Below are positions 5,432 to 6,850 of a stretch of DNA of 6,850 nt, piece by piece. The stretch is from Cellvibrionaceae bacterium. GTDB lineage: Bacteria > Pseudomonadota > Gammaproteobacteria > Pseudomonadales > Cellvibrionaceae. The position numbers were made by a program, and so were the translations under genes. Positions within the stretch are counted from its first letter, which is position 1. Each line of letters begins with the position of its first letter. The stretch lies in the NCBI GenBank assembly GCA_025800435.1, contig JAOXRV010000365.1, forward strand, positions 1 to 6,850, given 5' to 3'. The notes beneath the pieces were generated by a model. That model was given only the letters and a program-made list of their open reading frames with translations. It searched no databases and had not been told where the DNA came from.

Positions 5432-6046
5432 ATGGAACAGTTTATTAGTTTATTTGTACGCTCCATCTTTATCGAGAATATGGCCCTGGCGGCATTCCTC
5501 GGAATGTGTACCTTTTTGGCGATCTCTAAAAAAGTCGAAGCGGCCATTGGCTTGGGTATTGCGGTTATTGTAGTGCTGGCGATTACCGTACCGGTTAATA
5601 ACCTGCTTTACACCTATCTGTTAAGCGAAGGCGGTTTGGCCTGGTTGGGCGAAGACCTCGCCGGTTTTGACCTGAGCTTCTTGAGCCTGATTACCTTTAT
5701 CGGTGTGATCGCGGCGATGGTACAGATCTTGGAGATGGTGCTGGATAAGTTCTTCCCGGCGCTGTACAACGCCCTGGGTGTGTTTTTGCCATTGATCACT
5801 GTGAACTGCGCCATTATGGGTGCCTCACTGTTTATGGTTGAGCGCGACTACGGTTTTGGCGAGTCGGTGGTTTACGGTATTGGCTCCGGTGTCGGTTGGG
5901 CTTTGGCCATTGCTGCGCTGGCCGGTATTCGTGAAAAAATGAAGTACTCCGATGTACCTCATGGCCTTGAAGGCCTGGGTATTACCTTTATCACCGTTGG
6001 TTTGATGTCGCTGGGCTTTATGTCCTTCGGCGGCATCAGCTTGTAA
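5432..6046 (+). CDS. nqrE: Na+-translocating NADH:quinone oxidoreductase subunit E
   Basis: NqrE is the partner of NqrD in the membrane. The 204-residue protein has C26 (in FLGMCTFLAIS) and C126 (in LITVNCAIMGASLFM), equivalent to V. cholerae C26 and C120, which together with the two NqrD cysteines bind the intramembrane iron centre. E101 in QILEMVLDKFFP matches V. cholerae E95, implicated in Na+ uptake. The start MEQFISLFVRSIFIENMALA and the end GLMSLGFMSFGGISL are typical and mark it as NqrE rather than RnfA. It is six residues longer than Vibrio NqrE, apparently in the loop around residues 62-80. GGAGG lies eight bases before the ATG, and three bases separate it from nqrD. Confidence 0.97.
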   Translation: MEQFISLFVRSIFIENMALAAFLGMCTFLAISKKVEAAIGLGIAVIVVLAITVPVNNLLYTYLLSEGGLAWLGEDLAGFDLSFLSLITFIGVIAAMVQILEMVLDKFFPALYNALGVFLPLITVNCAIMGASLFMVERDYGFGESVVYGIGSGVGWALAIAALAGIREKMKYSDVPHGLEGLGITFITVGLMSLGFMSFGGISL

Positions 6047-6058
6047 GGAGAAGCCAGT

Positions 6059-6850
6059 ATGGATATGACAGTTGTACTTGGCGTACTCATGTTCACCGGC
6101 ATTGTGCTTGCGCTGGTGTTCGTGATTCTTGGCGCCCGCGCAAAGCTGGTAAATTCCGGTGATGTGAATATTGAAATTAATGGCGAGAAAACCTTAACGG
6201 TTCCCGCCGGTGGCAAACTGCTGCAAACCCTGGCCGGCAATGGCTTGTTCCTGCCCTCGGCCTGTGGCGGCGGCGGCACCTGTGCCCAGTGTAAATGTAA
6301 AGTAAGCGACGGCGGCGGCTCCATGCTGCCCACCGAAGAGTCACACTTTACTAAGCGCGATGCGGCCGAAGGCTGGCGCCTATCCTGCCAGACCCCGGTT
6401 AAGCAGGATATGGTTATCGAAGTGCCCGAAGACGTGTTCGGTGTGAAGCAGTGGGAGTGTACCGTTGAGTCCAATCCCAATATGGCCACCTTTATTAAAG
6501 AGCTGACCTTAAAACTGCCCGAAGGCGAGAACGTCGACTTCCGCGCCGGTGGTTATGTGCAGTTGGAATGCCCCCCACACCACGTTAAGTTTTCTGACTT
6601 TGATATCGAAGAAGAGTACCGTGGCGACTGGGAGCACTTTGGCTTCTTTAACTTAGAATCGAAAGTGGACGAGCCGGTTATCCGCGCTTACTCCATGGCC
6701 AACTACCCAGAAGAGAAGGGTGTGGTGAAGTTCAATATTCGTATTGCTACCCCACCGCCGCGCACCGAGGGCTTGCCCCCGGGCCAGATGTCTTCTTATG
6801 TGTTTAGCTTAAAGCCCGGCGATACCATTACCGTGTACGGCCCCTTTGGT
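6059..6850 (+). CDS. nqrF: Na+-translocating NADH:quinone oxidoreductase subunit F, 3' part beyond window
   Basis: NqrF is the NADH-oxidising entry subunit: an N-terminal membrane helix, a ferredoxin-like [2Fe-2S] domain and a ferredoxin-NADP+ reductase-like FAD/NADH module on the cytoplasmic side. The first 264 codons are present of about 407 expected; the frame is open to the right edge. The anchor is at about 5-25. Cluster cysteines are C69, C75, C78 and C110 (ACGGGGTCAQC, then LSCQ), matching V. cholerae C70, C76, C79 and C111. An extra cysteine, C80, lies beside them. FAD-binding residues are in RAYSMANYPEE (R209, Y211, S212), followed by RIATPPP and PPGQMSSY. The NADH-binding half lies outside the window. 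GGAG eight bases before the ATG overlaps the end of nqrE; the gap to nqrE is 12 bases. Confidence 0.97.
   Translation, partial: MDMTVVLGVLMFTGIVLALVFVILGARAKLVNSGDVNIEINGEKTLTVPAGGKLLQTLAGNGLFLPSACGGGGTCAQCKCKVSDGGGSMLPTEESHFTKRDAAEGWRLSCQTPVKQDMVIEVPEDVFGVKQWECTVESNPNMATFIKELTLKLPEGENVDFRAGGYVQLECPPHHVKFSDFDIEEEYRGDWEHFGFFNLESKVDEPVIRAYSMANYPEEKGVVKFNIRIATPPPRTEGLPPGQMSSYVFSLKPGDTITVYGPFG

Noticed and set aside
1439..6850. RNF complex instead of Na+-NQR
   Set aside because: RNF shares homologues of some subunits, but the gene order A to F, the NqrA signature, the single-cluster NqrF with an FAD module and the lack of RnfB-type ferredoxin cysteine motifs identify Na+-NQR.
6059..6850. Truncated nqrF
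   Set aside because: The frame is open and homologous to the last codon of the window; it is cut by the window edge and not by a mutation.

Overview
The window carries the front of a sodium-pumping NADH:quinone oxidoreductase (Na+-NQR) operon, nqrABCDEF. nqrA to nqrE are complete and nqrF runs off the right edge. All six genes are on the plus strand and tightly packed (an 8-nt overlap or gaps of 2 to 12 nt). Every downstream gene has a strong Shine-Dalgarno sequence; nqrA does not. Gene order, subunit lengths and cofactor residues match the Vibrio-type enzyme. This operon and the codon usage point to a marine or halophilic gammaproteobacterium. The general look suggests a Cellvibrionales-like relative, but that placement is an inference.

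Layout. Positions 1-231 hold no convincing gene. The first 110 bases are a cluster of short perfect inverted repeats with similar loops (CTCCAG or CATCCA), resembling a dispersed gammaproteobacterial intergenic repeat. Positions 232-734, on the minus strand, hold a two-gene cassette: a DUF4160 protein followed by a DUF2442 protein, a common small-gene pair suspected of being toxin-antitoxin-like. Positions 735-1438 are about 700 bases without a convincing gene, AT-rich on the left and GC-rich on the right. The right part holds overlapping inverted repeats, a canonical four-tract G-quadruplex motif and a GC stem followed by a T tract, the last ending 20 bases before nqrA. Positions 1439-6850 are the nqr genes.

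How the genes work together. NqrF oxidises NADH through FAD and a [2Fe-2S] centre. Electrons pass through the Fe-S/Fe site held by paired cysteines of NqrD and NqrE, then to covalent FMN on NqrC, covalent FMN and riboflavin on NqrB, and finally ubiquinone, with NqrA helping at the quinone site. Na+ is exported on the way. Both FMN-accepting threonines (NqrB T227, NqrC T230) and all four NqrD/NqrE cysteines are present, so the enzyme looks functional.

The most unusual part is the nqrA leader. A K+-preferring type of nucleic-acid structure (a predicted G-quadruplex) shares bases with a terminator-like stem directly before genes for a Na+ pump. Any regulatory meaning is speculative. The core operon itself is well known; I see no strong evidence of a wholly new protein system.
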